Notes under the pieces: generated by a model
Databases searched by the model: none
Seen by the model: only the letters and a program-made list of their open reading frames with translations
What the model was told of the DNA's origin: nothing
Source of the DNA: DATMGU01 sp035555315
GTDB lineage: Bacteria > Pseudomonadota > Alphaproteobacteria > ATCC43930 > CGMCC-115725
Length of the DNA stretch: 64,000 nt
NCBI GenBank assembly: GCA_035555315.1
Contig: DATMGU010000073.1
Span: forward strand, 21,935 to 85,934
Direction of reading: 5' to 3'
Part shown: positions 26,230-38,392 of the stretch, piece after piece
Position numbering within the stretch: the stretch's first letter is position 1
Layout: every line of letters starts with the position of its first letter
Made by a program: the position numbers and the translations under genes

Positions 26230-27438
26230 ATGGACACGCTCGATTCCCCTCGCGGTTGGCGGGTCGTCGGCGGCACGCATGCGGTGATCGCTGTGAGCTT
26301 TGGCTCCGCCTATGCCTTCTCGCCGCTTTTTCCAAGCCTGGCCACGGAGTTCGGGGCACCACGCGGTCAAATCGCCCTGGTCTTCTCTCTCGCCGCCTTC
26401 ACCTACTACGTGATGGGCGCCGTGGCCGGCCCGCTCGGCGATCGATGGCCGACACGGCGCCTGGTCGCCGCCGGGTTGATCGCGATGATCGTCGGTTCCG
26501 TGGGCGCCAGCCAGGCGGGCTCGCTTGCCGTACTCTATGCCTGGTACGGCATCGGTGTCGGCCTCGGCATCGGGCTCGCCTATGTCCCGGCTATTGGCGC
26601 CGTGCAGTCCTGGTTCGAGCGTCGGCGCAGCCAAGCCTCGGGCGTGGCCACCGCCGGCATCGGCATCGGCACGCTGATTCTACCCTTCGCGGTCGGCCAG
26701 GCCGTTCCGGTGATCGGCTGGCGCTCCTGCCTCATCGGTCTCGCGGCGGTGATCGCCGTCATCGGCCTGCCGGCCGCGTTGATCATCCGCAAGCGCGTCG
26801 TTCCATCGACATGGAAGACGGCCGGCGCCCATGATGCGCTGACACCGTCGGCGGCTTGGCGTGACGGCAAGTTTCGGCGCTTTTACGCCGTGCTGCTGCT
26901 CGGCTCGTTCTGCACCTTCATCCCCTATGTCCACATCGTCCCGGCCGCGCGCGATCTCGGCCTGTCGATCGAAGCCGGCACCGTATTGATCGGCCTCATC
27001 GGCATCGGCAACGTGTTCGGGCGCTTCGTTCTGGCCGGGCTTGGCGATCGGATCGGCCGAACCCGGTTGCTCGCGGTTCTGACGCTGGCCGTGGCCGCCT
27101 CCTTCGTGTTCTGGGCGATGGCCACGTTCTCGCCGATGGCCGGCGGCTTCGTCATGCTGGCGATCTTCGCCGCCCTGTTCGGCATGAGCTATGGCGGCTG
27201 CGTCGGCCTCTATCCCGCCGTCGCGGCGGACCTGTTCGGTACAAAGAGCATCGGATCGGTGCTTGGATACCTCTATACCGCCGTCGGCGTCGCGGCACTC
27301 ATCGGACCACCGCTCGCCGGCTATATCTTCGATATCACCGGCAGCTATCTCGGACCGATCATCGCCAGCGCCATCGCCGCCGCCTGTGCCGGATGGCTGA
27401 CCTTCGGCTTACGACGGAGCGCCCCTCAAGACAGCTAG
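26230..27438 (+). CDS. MFS transporter (monocarboxylate/OFA-like)
   Basis: A 402-residue, 12-helix facilitator. It has SFGSAYAFSPLFPSLATEFG in the first helix/loop, GPLGDRWPTRRLV as the cytoplasmic motif between helices 2 and 3 and GLGDRIGRTRLLAV at the start of the second half. These match the monocarboxylate/oxalate-formate branch of MFS. A TTG at 26197 preceded by GAGG would add 11 residues; I prefer the ATG. It ends one base from the convergent asnB stop. Confidence 0.82.
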   Translation: MDTLDSPRGWRVVGGTHAVIAVSFGSAYAFSPLFPSLATEFGAPRGQIALVFSLAAFTYYVMGAVAGPLGDRWPTRRLVAAGLIAMIVGSVGASQAGSLAVLYAWYGIGVGLGIGLAYVPAIGAVQSWFERRRSQASGVATAGIGIGTLILPFAVGQAVPVIGWRSCLIGLAAVIAVIGLPAALIIRKRVVPSTWKTAGAHDALTPSAAWRDGKFRRFYAVLLLGSFCTFIPYVHIVPAARDLGLSIEAGTVLIGLIGIGNVFGRFVLAGLGDRIGRTRLLAVLTLAVAASFVFWAMATFSPMAGGFVMLAIFAALFGMSYGGCVGLYPAVAADLFGTKSIGSVLGYLYTAVGVAALIGPPLAGYIFDITGSYLGPIIASAIAAACAGWLTFGLRRSAPQDS

Positions 27439-27439
27439 C

Positions 27440-29203
27440 TCACGCGGTCAAGCTCGCCATCACGTCGCCTTCGGGCTGGCGGCCCTCGACGTGGCGGCGA
27501 TGCCAGAGCGCATAGAACAACAGCGTCCAGGCGGCGAACCCGGCATGCTTGTCGTTCGCATGGGCGAACAGTCGCTCGACCATCTCCGGATGGCAAATCT
27601 CGCGGATCCCCGGCTGACGCGCCACCAGCGGGCCGATGATGGCGCCGCGCCGATGAATCCATTCGCCGACCGGCACGGTGAAACCCTTCTTGCGGGCCAG
27701 CACATCGGCGACCGGCAGCCGGTTCTGCAGCCAGCGGCGCAGCACCCACTTGCCCAGCCCGTCATGCACCTTGAGCTCGTCGGGCAGGCAGAACGCCGCC
27801 TTGGCGACCGCCGGGTCGAGGAACGGCGTGCGGCCTTCGACGCCATGCGCCATCAAACACCGATCGAGCTTGGTCAGCAGATTGTTCGGCAGCCAATCCG
27901 CGCAATCGGTTGCCTGGGCGACCTGCAGCCGGCTGCGACCCGGTAGGGTCGCGTTGACATCGGCCGCGACGACGCCGTCGCGCCAGCCGGCCAGATCGCC
28001 GGCGAACACGCCCAGCCGATCGAAATTGCCGCGCACCCGCAATTCCTTGCCGCCGGCCCACCAGGGACGCATCACGCTGCGATACCGCCCATACCCGCCG
28101 AACAGTTCGTCGCCCCCCTCGCCGCACAGGATGACCTTGAGACCGGCCGCCCGCGCCGTCGCCGCCAGCTTGTAGCTGGGCAGGATCGCGTAATCCGCGG
28201 CGGGATCATCCATCGCGGCGGCGATCGCCGGCAGCGTCTCCCAGAAATCCTCCTCGCCGAATTCCACCATGACGTGCTCGGCGCCCAGCGCCTCGGCGAC
28301 CACCCTGGCCTGTGGCCGCTCATCGACGGCGGCGGTGTTGGAGAAGCCGATGGTAAAGGCCTTTACCGGCCGTTCGTTGAGCCCGGCCATCACCGCCAGC
28401 ACCGCCGCGGAATCAACACCGCCGGAAAGAAACATGCCATAGGGCACGTCCGAACGTTGATGGACCCGTACGCTATCGACCAATGCCGCCTCCAGCCGGG
28501 GCAACGCATCGTTCAACGTCATCGGCAGCGGCCCACCGACCGGCAATGCCTCGATCCGCCGCCGCTCGACGATCCGGCCGCCGGCGATCACCATGGTCTC
28601 GCCGGGCAAGACCCGGCGAATGCCGGCGAAGATGGTGTCCCGGCCGGTGGTGAATTGCAGCTGCAGCAATTCATTGCGCGCCTGGGGCACCACCTGCGCC
28701 TCCACCAGCCCGGCCTTGATGAGCACGGCCGGTTCGGAGGCGAAGGCGAAGCCGGATGCGGTCTCGGCGTAGTACAATGGCTTGATGCCGAAGGGATCGC
28801 GGGTCAGGATCAGACGGCTCGATACCGGATCATGCAAGGCGATGGCGAACATGCCGCGCAGATGCCGCGGATAGTCCAGACCGTATTTTCGATAGAGATA
28901 CAGCGGCGGCTCGCAATCCGATTGGGTCGCGAACTTCACCTCCGGCATCGCCGCCTTCAGCTCGATATAGTTGTAGATTTCGCCATTGGCGATCAGCGCG
29001 ACTCCGCCCGGCTCGCTCAGCGGCTGATCGCCGGTCACCAGGTCGATAATCGCGAGCCGAGCCTGGACCATGGCGACGTTGCCAATGCGATAGAAACCCT
29101 CGCCATCCGGCCCGCGATGCCGCATCGCGCCGCCCAACGCTTGCAGGATCTGCTCGCTGGGCGGCGACCCGTCGGTGGTCATCATGCCTGCGATGCCGCA
29201 CAT
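27440..29203 (-). CDS. asnB: Asparagine synthase (glutamine-hydrolysing)
   Basis: A 587-residue enzyme. MCGIAGM exposes the Ntn glutaminase Cys2 after Met removal, RHRGPDGEG and NGEIYNY complete the glutaminase site, and FLSGGVDSAAVLAV at ~265 is the ATP-pyrophosphatase loop; the C-terminal KKGFTVPVGEW motif is also present. It would form asparagine or amidate another carboxylate. The gene follows a GT9 glycosyltransferase by 36 bp on the same strand. AsnB-like proteins also occur in surface-polysaccharide clusters, so an envelope role is possible. Confidence 0.88.
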   Translation of the reverse strand: MCGIAGMMTTDGSPPSEQILQALGGAMRHRGPDGEGFYRIGNVAMVQARLAIIDLVTGDQPLSEPGGVALIANGEIYNYIELKAAMPEVKFATQSDCEPPLYLYRKYGLDYPRHLRGMFAIALHDPVSSRLILTRDPFGIKPLYYAETASGFAFASEPAVLIKAGLVEAQVVPQARNELLQLQFTTGRDTIFAGIRRVLPGETMVIAGGRIVERRRIEALPVGGPLPMTLNDALPRLEAALVDSVRVHQRSDVPYGMFLSGGVDSAAVLAVMAGLNERPVKAFTIGFSNTAAVDERPQARVVAEALGAEHVMVEFGEEDFWETLPAIAAAMDDPAADYAILPSYKLAATARAAGLKVILCGEGGDELFGGYGRYRSVMRPWWAGGKELRVRGNFDRLGVFAGDLAGWRDGVVAADVNATLPGRSRLQVAQATDCADWLPNNLLTKLDRCLMAHGVEGRTPFLDPAVAKAAFCLPDELKVHDGLGKWVLRRWLQNRLPVADVLARKKGFTVPVGEWIHRRGAIIGPLVARQPGIREICHPEMVERLFAHANDKHAGFAAWTLLFYALWHRRHVEGRQPEGDVMASLTA

Positions 29204-29239
29204 CAGCCCGTTACCCGCATAAATCTACGCCGCATACCG

Positions 29240-30232
29240 TCACGCCGCCCTGGCGTTATGGACGACCAGTTGCTCGACCGCCGCCTCGACCGCGTCGACC
29301 GTCAGGCTGTCCATCAGCGTATCGGTGGTGCGATGATCGAAATCCGGCGCGCCGACCAGCGTCGCATAGGGGATCGGCGTTTCCAGGGCGCTGGCATGAG
29401 GCCCCCATGGCGCATATTGAGCGGTCAAGCTGGGCCCGAACAGGCCGAGCGTCGGCACGCCCATGGCCGCCGCCATATGCATCAAGCCGCTGTCGTTGCC
29501 GATAAACATCGCCGCCCGCCCAAGGCATGCCGCCGCTGTCAGCAGGTCGACCTCCCCAACCAGGTCAAGACGCTGCTCCGCCGGGATGGCGCGCAGCACC
29601 GGCTCGACTTGCGCCCGTTCATGCGCGGCCGCCAGCACCGCCACCCGGGCACCGGCGAAGGGGCGGCCGGGTGCCGTCAGCCGCCGGGTGAGGTCGGCGA
29701 AGCGCTCCGCCCGCCACTGCTTGCCGCGCCAATTCGCGGCCGGCCCGATCGCCAGGATGGGGCCACCCTCCGGTATCAGCCGCTCCGCCGCCGCGACATG
29801 TTCCGGAGTCAGCCATAAACGGGGCGCCGGCGGCGAGGACAATCCGAACAGCCGGGCGAGCTGCGCCACCCGATGCTTCCGCGGATCACCCTTCGCCATG
29901 ATCCGCCGATGCCGGGTGCGCAGCAGAAACGCCAGCGCCGAGCCGCGCAGATCGACAACCAAAGACCAGCGAACCGGCATCGTCGCCCGGTAAAGATCCA
30001 GCCAGTGGGCGGCATAGGGCCGTTTGGTCAACGTGATCAGCCGCTGCAGCCCGGGCGTGCCGTGAAACAGCGGCGCCGAGACCGAGCCGGCCGTGATGGT
30101 CAGCCGCGCATCGGGATACCGGTCGAGGAGATGGCCAAGCAACCCCGTCGACAGCACCGCGTCGCCGATGCGGGTCGCGGTGATGAACAGGATGGCGGGG
30201 CTGGGGCCCAAATCTGGCAGAGATTTGACCAT
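29240..30232 (-). CDS. Glycosyltransferase family 9 (heptosyltransferase-like)
   Basis: A 330-residue GT9 protein, the family of LPS core heptosyltransferases. The N-terminal TRIGDAVLSTGLLGHL, the ILAIGPAANWRGKQWRAERF segment and FIGNDSGLMHMAAAMGVPT in the nucleotide-sugar domain are typical. It would add heptose or a related sugar to lipid A-core at the inner membrane. It is encoded immediately before asnB and is divergent from ygfZ. Confidence 0.88.
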   Translation of the reverse strand: MVKSLPDLGPSPAILFITATRIGDAVLSTGLLGHLLDRYPDARLTITAGSVSAPLFHGTPGLQRLITLTKRPYAAHWLDLYRATMPVRWSLVVDLRGSALAFLLRTRHRRIMAKGDPRKHRVAQLARLFGLSSPPAPRLWLTPEHVAAAERLIPEGGPILAIGPAANWRGKQWRAERFADLTRRLTAPGRPFAGARVAVLAAAHERAQVEPVLRAIPAEQRLDLVGEVDLLTAAACLGRAAMFIGNDSGLMHMAAAMGVPTLGLFGPSLTAQYAPWGPHASALETPIPYATLVGAPDFDHRTTDTLMDSLTVDAVEAAVEQLVVHNARAA

Positions 30233-30388
30233 GCCCGCTTATAGCGTCGTCTCACCGGGCTGCCAATGCCGCCAGCACACGCAAGGACCCCTGGGCACGA
30301 TAACGTGCGTTGCGTCGAGGTCCGATGGGTGCGGCGGGCGTATGCGAGGCTTGCCAAGCAAACCGGCAAGGACGACATATCCCAGGCT

Positions 30389-31297
30389 ATGACCAATACT
30401 CAAAGCTTCAGCCACCCCGACGCGCCCCGCGGCCTGCTCGCCATCACCGGCGAGGATCGCGTGACGTTCCTTCAGGGGCTCGTCTCCAACGATGTGACAC
30501 GGGTCGGACCGACCCGCGCCATCCATGCCGCCCTGTTGACGCCCCAGGGGAAATACCTTCACGATTTCATGATCCTGTCGGCCGTTATCCCCGGATTGGG
30601 CGAGGCCTTGCTGCTGGATGCCGAGGGCGAGCGGCTGGCCGATTTGAAGCGCCGCCTGTCGATGTACAAGCTGCGCGCCAAGGTAGCCTTGCACGATATC
30701 AGCGACCGATACGCCGTCTGGCTCGGCTGGGGTGCCGGGATCATCGAAGCGGCGGGGCTGGAACTGGCCGGTGATGTTCGGGTGATCGAGGACGGCGTGG
30801 TGCTGGTCGATCCCCGCTTGGCGGATCTCGGCATCCGAGCGGTTCTGTCCCGGGAAGCGGGCGATACGCCGCTGCGCGCCATGGGGCTCGCCCCGGGGGA
30901 GACCGGCGCGTTCGAGCGGCTGCGCATCGGGCTGGGCGTACCGGATGGCAGCCGCGACCTGATTGTCGAAAAGGCCATCCTGCTCGAAGCCGGGTTCGAC
31001 GAGTTGAACGGCGTCGACTGGAAAAAGGGCTGCTATGTCGGGCAGGAACTGACCGCGCGGACCAAGTATCGCGGGTTGATCAAGAAGCGCTTGATGCCGG
31101 TCGCCATCGACGGCCCCTTGCCACCGGCCGGCACCGCGGTGATGGCCGGCGATCAGGAGGCCGGTGAGGTCCGAAGCGGTGTGGACGGTCAGGCGCTCGC
31201 CTTGCTGCGCCTTGAAATCATCGACGGTCCCGACACGGTGCTGACCGCCGGGTCGGCGCGGCTGACGCCGAGGAAGCCCGGTTGGGCGGCGTTCTGA
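30389..31297 (+). CDS. ygfZ: Folate-binding protein YgfZ/IBA57 (Fe-S cluster maturation)
   Basis: A 302-residue GcvT-like folate-binding protein that helps assemble or repair 4Fe-4S clusters. The signature KGCYVGQELTARTKYRG at ~212-228, with its conserved cysteine, is complete, and the N-terminal RVTFLQGLVSNDV is typical. The start is the ATG at 30389; an upstream 41-codon extension has no similarity. It could serve the 4Fe-4S enzyme PhnJ or others, but nothing in the location shows this. Confidence 0.92.
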   Translation: MTNTQSFSHPDAPRGLLAITGEDRVTFLQGLVSNDVTRVGPTRAIHAALLTPQGKYLHDFMILSAVIPGLGEALLLDAEGERLADLKRRLSMYKLRAKVALHDISDRYAVWLGWGAGIIEAAGLELAGDVRVIEDGVVLVDPRLADLGIRAVLSREAGDTPLRAMGLAPGETGAFERLRIGLGVPDGSRDLIVEKAILLEAGFDELNGVDWKKGCYVGQELTARTKYRGLIKKRLMPVAIDGPLPPAGTAVMAGDQEAGEVRSGVDGQALALLRLEIIDGPDTVLTAGSARLTPRKPGWAAF

Positions 31298-31319
31298 CGC
31301 CCCTTTCCGGCACCGTGGG

Positions 31320-32033
31320 TCAGGGCAGCGCGGCGACCTGAGGCGAGACATCGTTCGACGCTGTCGCGACGGAGACCGGCACGCTCGCATCGCGCAGCAC
31401 CGAGCCGACCGCCTCCTGACGGGCGTTGCTCAATAGCCGTTCGATGATGATCTCGACGACCCGGAACGAGAATTCCGGATCTTGGAAATACAGCTCCTTG
31501 GTTTTCGCCTCGCTGAGCGCCAGCAGCACGCAATCGGTGACGCAGACGGCGCCGGCGGTGCGCCGCTTGTCGCTGGAGAAGAGCGCCACCTCGCCCAAAA
31601 GATCGCCGGTTCGGCAAGTGGCGCCGACATCCTCGATCAGGATCTCGCCGGACTTCACGTAGTACATCTCCAGCGCCATGTCGCCTTTGTGGAAGACCAC
31701 CGTCCCGGCGGCCAAGCGCACTTCGGTCATGAACGGGCGCAGCCGTTCGAACTGAAAGCGTTCGCCCGTGTTCCGGCGCGACGACCGGACCAGATCCAGG
31801 ATGTTGCGCAGCTTCCAGAAATTGACGGGCAGCAACACCAGATGCAGCACCATCACGGCATGGCTGCCGCTGAGATAGCCATAGGTCGCGAAGGTGAGAT
31901 TGCTGAGCAGGGCCACGAACCGCAAGGGGATCATCGTGGTCATGCAGAAGGTCGTGAAGATCGTGACGGACGCGATATAGCCGACCAGTTGCGCCTGATC
32001 CAGCTTGGCGATCGCGTCCAGAATATACGTCAC
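31320..32033 (-). CDS. Membrane protein with cyclic nucleotide-binding domain (Popeye-like layout)
   Basis: A 237-residue protein with three predicted helices at ~16-36, 38-54 and 58-73, then a cyclic nucleotide-binding beta-barrel (~95-205). The phosphate-binding cassette GDLLGEVALFSSDKRRTAG keeps the Glu and Arg that contact the cyclic phosphate. No enzyme or DNA-binding domain follows. The layout resembles animal Popeye-domain proteins and their bacterial relatives. The only sensible start is GTG at 32033 behind GGGGGC, because a longer frame would run into ppdK. It is expressed just after ppdK on the same strand. Confidence 0.8.
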   Translation of the reverse strand: MTYILDAIAKLDQAQLVGYIASVTIFTTFCMTTMIPLRFVALLSNLTFATYGYLSGSHAVMVLHLVLLPVNFWKLRNILDLVRSSRRNTGERFQFERLRPFMTEVRLAAGTVVFHKGDMALEMYYVKSGEILIEDVGATCRTGDLLGEVALFSSDKRRTAGAVCVTDCVLLALSEAKTKELYFQDPEFSFRVVEIIIERLLSNARQEAVGSVLRDASVPVSVATASNDVSPQVAALP

Positions 32034-32103
32034 GACGCCCCCGTCGAACACGAGCGATCTAAAAGGTCGTCCCGGCGCCACGGCGCCGGGACTGCTGATT
32101 GCC

Positions 32104-34785
<2,682 letters not shown>

Positions 34786-34793
34786 GACTTGCC

Positions 34794-36911
34794 TTATCCC
34801 TCTATCGTGGAAAAGTCCGCCACCTGATTGAGCGTACCCCAAATTTTCGCCAAGAGGCGCAAACGGTTCGCCCGCAGCGCCGGATCGTCAATATTAACCG
34901 TTACCCGGTCGAAAAATTCGTCGATCGGGCGGCGCAACGTCGCCAAGGCGCTCATCGCACGCGTAAAGTCCTCCTGCCGCAAAGCTTTATCGCTCAAAAG
35001 GCCGACTTCTGCCAGTCGAATGGATAAAGCGGTCTCTTCCGGCAAGCGAAGAAATTGCGGATCGGCCTCTCCGCGATAAGCAACGGCATCCTTTTTCTCT
35101 TCGATCAGCACGATTTTGGAAGCGCGCCGATAGGCGATGAGGAGATTGGCCCCGTCATCCGTCGCCAGAAAATCCGCCAGCGCCCGCGTTCTGGCGAGCA
35201 AACGCACCAGATCGTCTTCGTCCCCCAGGCTGAACACCGCGGCGACCAGATCGTGCCGGACCCCTTGCTCCCGCATGAAGACTTTCAGCCGGTCCGCGAC
35301 GAACTCCATCAGCCCGTCGACCAGCCCCGCGCGCCGGGCCGCCAGGTCCGGCACCCGATCGGCGAGAGTGCCGAGCGCTTGGTCGAACACCGGCCGCAGC
35401 GGCAGCCGCGACTTGTTCTCCAGGATGACCCGGATGATGCCGAGGCAGGCCCGCCGCAGCGCATAGGGATCCTTCGATCCGGTCGGCCGCTCGTCGATCG
35501 CGAAGAAGCCCGCCAGGGTGTCGATCTTGTCGGCGAGCGAGACCAGGATGCTAACCGGGGTCGTCGGCACGGTATCGGACGGTCCGAGCGGCGCGTAATG
35601 CTGGGCGATCGCCTCGGCGACTTCCGGCGCTTCGCCGTCATGCAGCGCCAGATAGCGGCCCATGATGCCCTGCAGCTCGGGAAACTCGCCGACCAGGGCG
35701 CTGGAGAGATCCGCCTTGGCGAGGAGCACCGCGCGCCGAGCCAGGGCAAGGTCGGCATTCGGCACCATCTGCGCCAGTACCTCGACCAGCGTCGCCATCC
35801 GCTCGACCTTGTCGTACACGGTGCCGAGCTTCGCGTGGAAGATCCGCTCCTTCAACCGGCCGACCCGGCTCTCCAGCTTGGCCTTGCGGTCCTGGTCCCA
35901 GAAGAACATCGCATCCGACAGCCGGGCGCGCAGCACGCGCTCGTTGCCGGCGACGACTTGTTTGCCGCCATCCGTGGTGGTGCGGTTGGCGATGACGATG
36001 AAGGCCGGCGCCACGACGCCGGCGGCATCGAGACAGGCGAAGTATTTCTGATGGCTGCGCATCGAGGTGGTCAGCACCTCCGGCGGCAGCGTCATGAAGG
36101 TGGGATCGATGCGCCCCAGATACGTGACCGGCCATTCGACCAGGCCGGTAACCTCCTCGAGCAGTCCTGGATCGTCCTTGACGGTAAGCCCCTGCCCGGC
36201 CGCCGCCGCCGTCGCGTCGGCCTGGATCTTCGCCCGACGCTCGGACGCATCGAGGATGACGAACCGCTCGCGCAGCCTCGCCCGGTAATCCTCGAAACCG
36301 GTGACGGCGACCTCGCCGCTGCTCATGAAGCGGTGGCCCGTGGTGCGGTCATTGGCGATCAAACAGGCATCCTGATCGTCGCGCTTCAGCGGAAAGCGCA
36401 AATCGATGACGCTGCTCGCCCCATTCCGGTCGATGATCGCCAGGATATTCCGGAGCGGCCGCACCCAGCGGAAATCGTGATCGGCCCAGCGCATGGATTT
36501 CGGCCAGGACAGCGTGTCGATCACCTGCCGCAAGACACCGGGCAAAACCTGCTCGATCGCCGCACCCGCCACGCGCTTGACGGCGAAATAGACGCCGCCT
36601 TTACCGGTGTCGCGGATCTCGCAGGCCTCGATCGAGGCGAGGCCGGCCGAACGCAGAAAACCCTGGATGGCCTGGTCGGGGGCGCCGACGCGAGGGCCCT
36701 TCACCTCGTCGGCACGATCCGGCTGCCGATCGGGCAGACCGGACGCGGCCAAGGTCAGGCGACGCGGCGTCGCATAGCTCGCGACCTCGGTGCAAGCCAG
36801 GCCGATCGCGGCGAGTTCCTTGGTGAACGACCGCGCCAGATCCTCGGCGGCCCGCGCCTGCATGCGCGCCGGGATTTCCTCGGTCAGCAGCTCGAACAGC
36901 AGATCGGCCAT
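34794..36911 (-). CDS. glyS: Glycyl-tRNA synthetase beta subunit
   Basis: A 705-residue beta subunit of the bacterial alpha2beta2 glycyl-tRNA synthetase. It opens with LLFELLTEEIPARMQARAAE, contains SMRWADHDFRWVRPLR, and ends with a DALR-type anticodon-binding region (SIRLAEVGLLSDKALRQEDF). One base separates it from glyQ. The alpha subunit supplies the aminoacylation active site; this chain binds tRNA. Confidence 0.96.
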   Translation of the reverse strand: MADLLFELLTEEIPARMQARAAEDLARSFTKELAAIGLACTEVASYATPRRLTLAASGLPDRQPDRADEVKGPRVGAPDQAIQGFLRSAGLASIEACEIRDTGKGGVYFAVKRVAGAAIEQVLPGVLRQVIDTLSWPKSMRWADHDFRWVRPLRNILAIIDRNGASSVIDLRFPLKRDDQDACLIANDRTTGHRFMSSGEVAVTGFEDYRARLRERFVILDASERRAKIQADATAAAAGQGLTVKDDPGLLEEVTGLVEWPVTYLGRIDPTFMTLPPEVLTTSMRSHQKYFACLDAAGVVAPAFIVIANRTTTDGGKQVVAGNERVLRARLSDAMFFWDQDRKAKLESRVGRLKERIFHAKLGTVYDKVERMATLVEVLAQMVPNADLALARRAVLLAKADLSSALVGEFPELQGIMGRYLALHDGEAPEVAEAIAQHYAPLGPSDTVPTTPVSILVSLADKIDTLAGFFAIDERPTGSKDPYALRRACLGIIRVILENKSRLPLRPVFDQALGTLADRVPDLAARRAGLVDGLMEFVADRLKVFMREQGVRHDLVAAVFSLGDEDDLVRLLARTRALADFLATDDGANLLIAYRRASKIVLIEEKKDAVAYRGEADPQFLRLPEETALSIRLAEVGLLSDKALRQEDFTRAMSALATLRRPIDEFFDRVTVNIDDPALRANRLRLLAKIWGTLNQVADFSTIEG

Positions 36912-36912
36912 G

Positions 36913-37806
36913 TCAGTCCACCGCCTTCGGCGTAGCGGCGAGCCAAGTCTCGAAACATCCTTTGGCGAGCGCCCTGACCCGGCCGATATAGCTCGCCCGC
37001 TCGGTCACGCTGATCACACCGCGCGCATCCATCAAATTGAACAGGTGGCTCGCCTTCAGGCACTGGTCATAGGCCGGCAAAGCCAGCGCATGACCCAGCA
37101 AGACGCCGCACTCGCTCTCCGCGTCGCTGAAATGCGCCAGCAGCTTCGCGGTGTCGGCGTGCTCGAAGTTGAACGCGGAGAATTCCCGCTCGGCGCGCTG
37201 AAACACGTCGCGATAGGTGATCCGGCCCGGCCCCTCGACGCCGTTGTAATCCAGATCGTAGACGCTCTCGACGCCCTGGATATAGGTCGCCAGGCGTTCC
37301 AGCCCGTAGGTGATTTCGGTTGAGACCGGGGCGCAATCGATGCCGCCGACCTGCTGGAAATAGGTGAACTGGCTGACCTCCATGCCGTCCAGCCATACCT
37401 CCCAGCCCAGGCCGGCGGCGCCGAGCGTCGGGCTTTCCCAATCGTCTTCGACGAAGCGCACGTCATGCAGCGCCAGATCCACGCCCAGCGCCTCCAGGCT
37501 TTGGAGATAGAGCGCCTGGCTGTCGTCCGGCGACGGCTTCAGGATGACCTGGAACTGATAGTAATGCTGCAGCCGGTTCGGGTTCTCGCCATAGCGCCCA
37601 TCGGTCGGTCGGCGCGATGGCTGGACGAAGGCGGCGCGCCACGGCTCCGGCCCCAGCGCCCGCATGGTGGTCGCGGGATGAAACGTGCCGGCGCCGACCT
37701 CGACGTCATAGGGCTGCAGAATGACGCAGCCTTGCGCCGCCCAGAAGCTTTGAAGTTTCAGGATCAGGGACTGAAAGCTGTTCCCCGATACACCACCGAC
37801 CGCCAT
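36913..37806 (-). CDS. glyQ: Glycyl-tRNA synthetase alpha subunit
   Basis: A 297-residue catalytic alpha subunit. SFQSLILKLQSFWAAQGC at the start, VEVGAGTFHPATTMRALGP, QPSRRPTDGRYGENPNRLQ and the EITYGLERLATYIQG segment are highly conserved. The ATG at 37806 gives the standard length; the frame runs further upstream without similarity. Confidence 0.97.
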   Translation of the reverse strand: MAVGGVSGNSFQSLILKLQSFWAAQGCVILQPYDVEVGAGTFHPATTMRALGPEPWRAAFVQPSRRPTDGRYGENPNRLQHYYQFQVILKPSPDDSQALYLQSLEALGVDLALHDVRFVEDDWESPTLGAAGLGWEVWLDGMEVSQFTYFQQVGGIDCAPVSTEITYGLERLATYIQGVESVYDLDYNGVEGPGRITYRDVFQRAEREFSAFNFEHADTAKLLAHFSDAESECGVLLGHALALPAYDQCLKASHLFNLMDARGVISVTERASYIGRVRALAKGCFETWLAATPKAVD

Positions 37807-37914
37807 CCGTATGTCCCTGTTGCAGCGCACAACGCCCATCGCGCGGCGGACCCTATCGGTGCCCTCGGATCGGGTCAAGGCGACCGGTTTTTGCAAACAG
37901 GCCGGCAAACCCGG

Positions 37915-38181
37915 TCAGGGCTTTTGCAGGCAGTCCGGACGGCCGCAGGATTTGGTCGAGGCAGGGCTGACATAGCTGCCGCATACCGGGCATTTCACCA
38001 GATCCACCGCGTCGGCCACCGGCGCGCGCGGGGCCTCCGCCGCGGCGCGCCGAGGGGCTTGCCGTGGCGGCACGGCGCCGCGCTGAGCAGCCCCCATGCG
38101 CACGATCGCGCCGAACACCTTCCACGTGATGTAGATCACGATGGCGAGAACGATCAGTTTTGGAAGGCCGGCGCCAAGCAT
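37915..38181 (-). CDS. Small membrane protein with C-terminal zinc ribbon
   Basis: An 88-residue protein with one N-terminal membrane helix (LIVLAIVIYITWKVFGAIV, residues ~9-27), an Arg/Ala/Pro-rich linker, and a C-terminal four-cysteine motif KCPVCGSYVSP followed by SCGRPDC. The layout matches the PP0621-type family of unknown function. The ATG at 38181 has no obvious ribosome site; a TTG twelve codons upstream is an alternative. It precedes glyQ on the same strand by 108 bp. Confidence 0.65.
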   Translation of the reverse strand: MLGAGLPKLIVLAIVIYITWKVFGAIVRMGAAQRGAVPPRQAPRRAAAEAPRAPVADAVDLVKCPVCGSYVSPASTKSCGRPDCLQKP

Positions 38182-38235
38182 CCAGGAGGGATACCGGCAG
38201 CACCCCGATCCGGTCAAGCGCCAGCTATCCCAAAC

Positions 38236-38314
38236 CCCTCGCCCGCAACCTTTAGCCCCTCGCCCACAACGTGGGAGAGGGCGGGGCCCGCCGCGTCAGC
38301 GGTGGGAGGGTGAG
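38236..38314. repeat. Intergenic palindromic repeat (REP-like), copy 1
   Basis: A GC-rich block of the type often found between proteobacterial genes: CCCTCGCCC occurs twice, then CCCAC-aac-GTGGG forms a tight hairpin extended by AGAGGG, followed by GGTGGGAGGGTGAGGG. It lies between two genes transcribed in the same direction. A similar unit lies at 49.66 kb inside the kdp operon. I infer a scattered repeat family, possibly acting as a transcript stabiliser or weak terminator. Confidence 0.5.
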
Positions 38315-38392
38315 GGTCGCCGACGATCGGAACCCTCGACAGGGTATCGATCCTCTCGCATGCCCCGACTCCGGATGATCGTCGCCGTTCGC

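Noticed and set aside
35055..36935. A ~626-codon open frame antisense to glyS
   Set aside because: Shadow of glyS; no recognisable domain or ribosome site.
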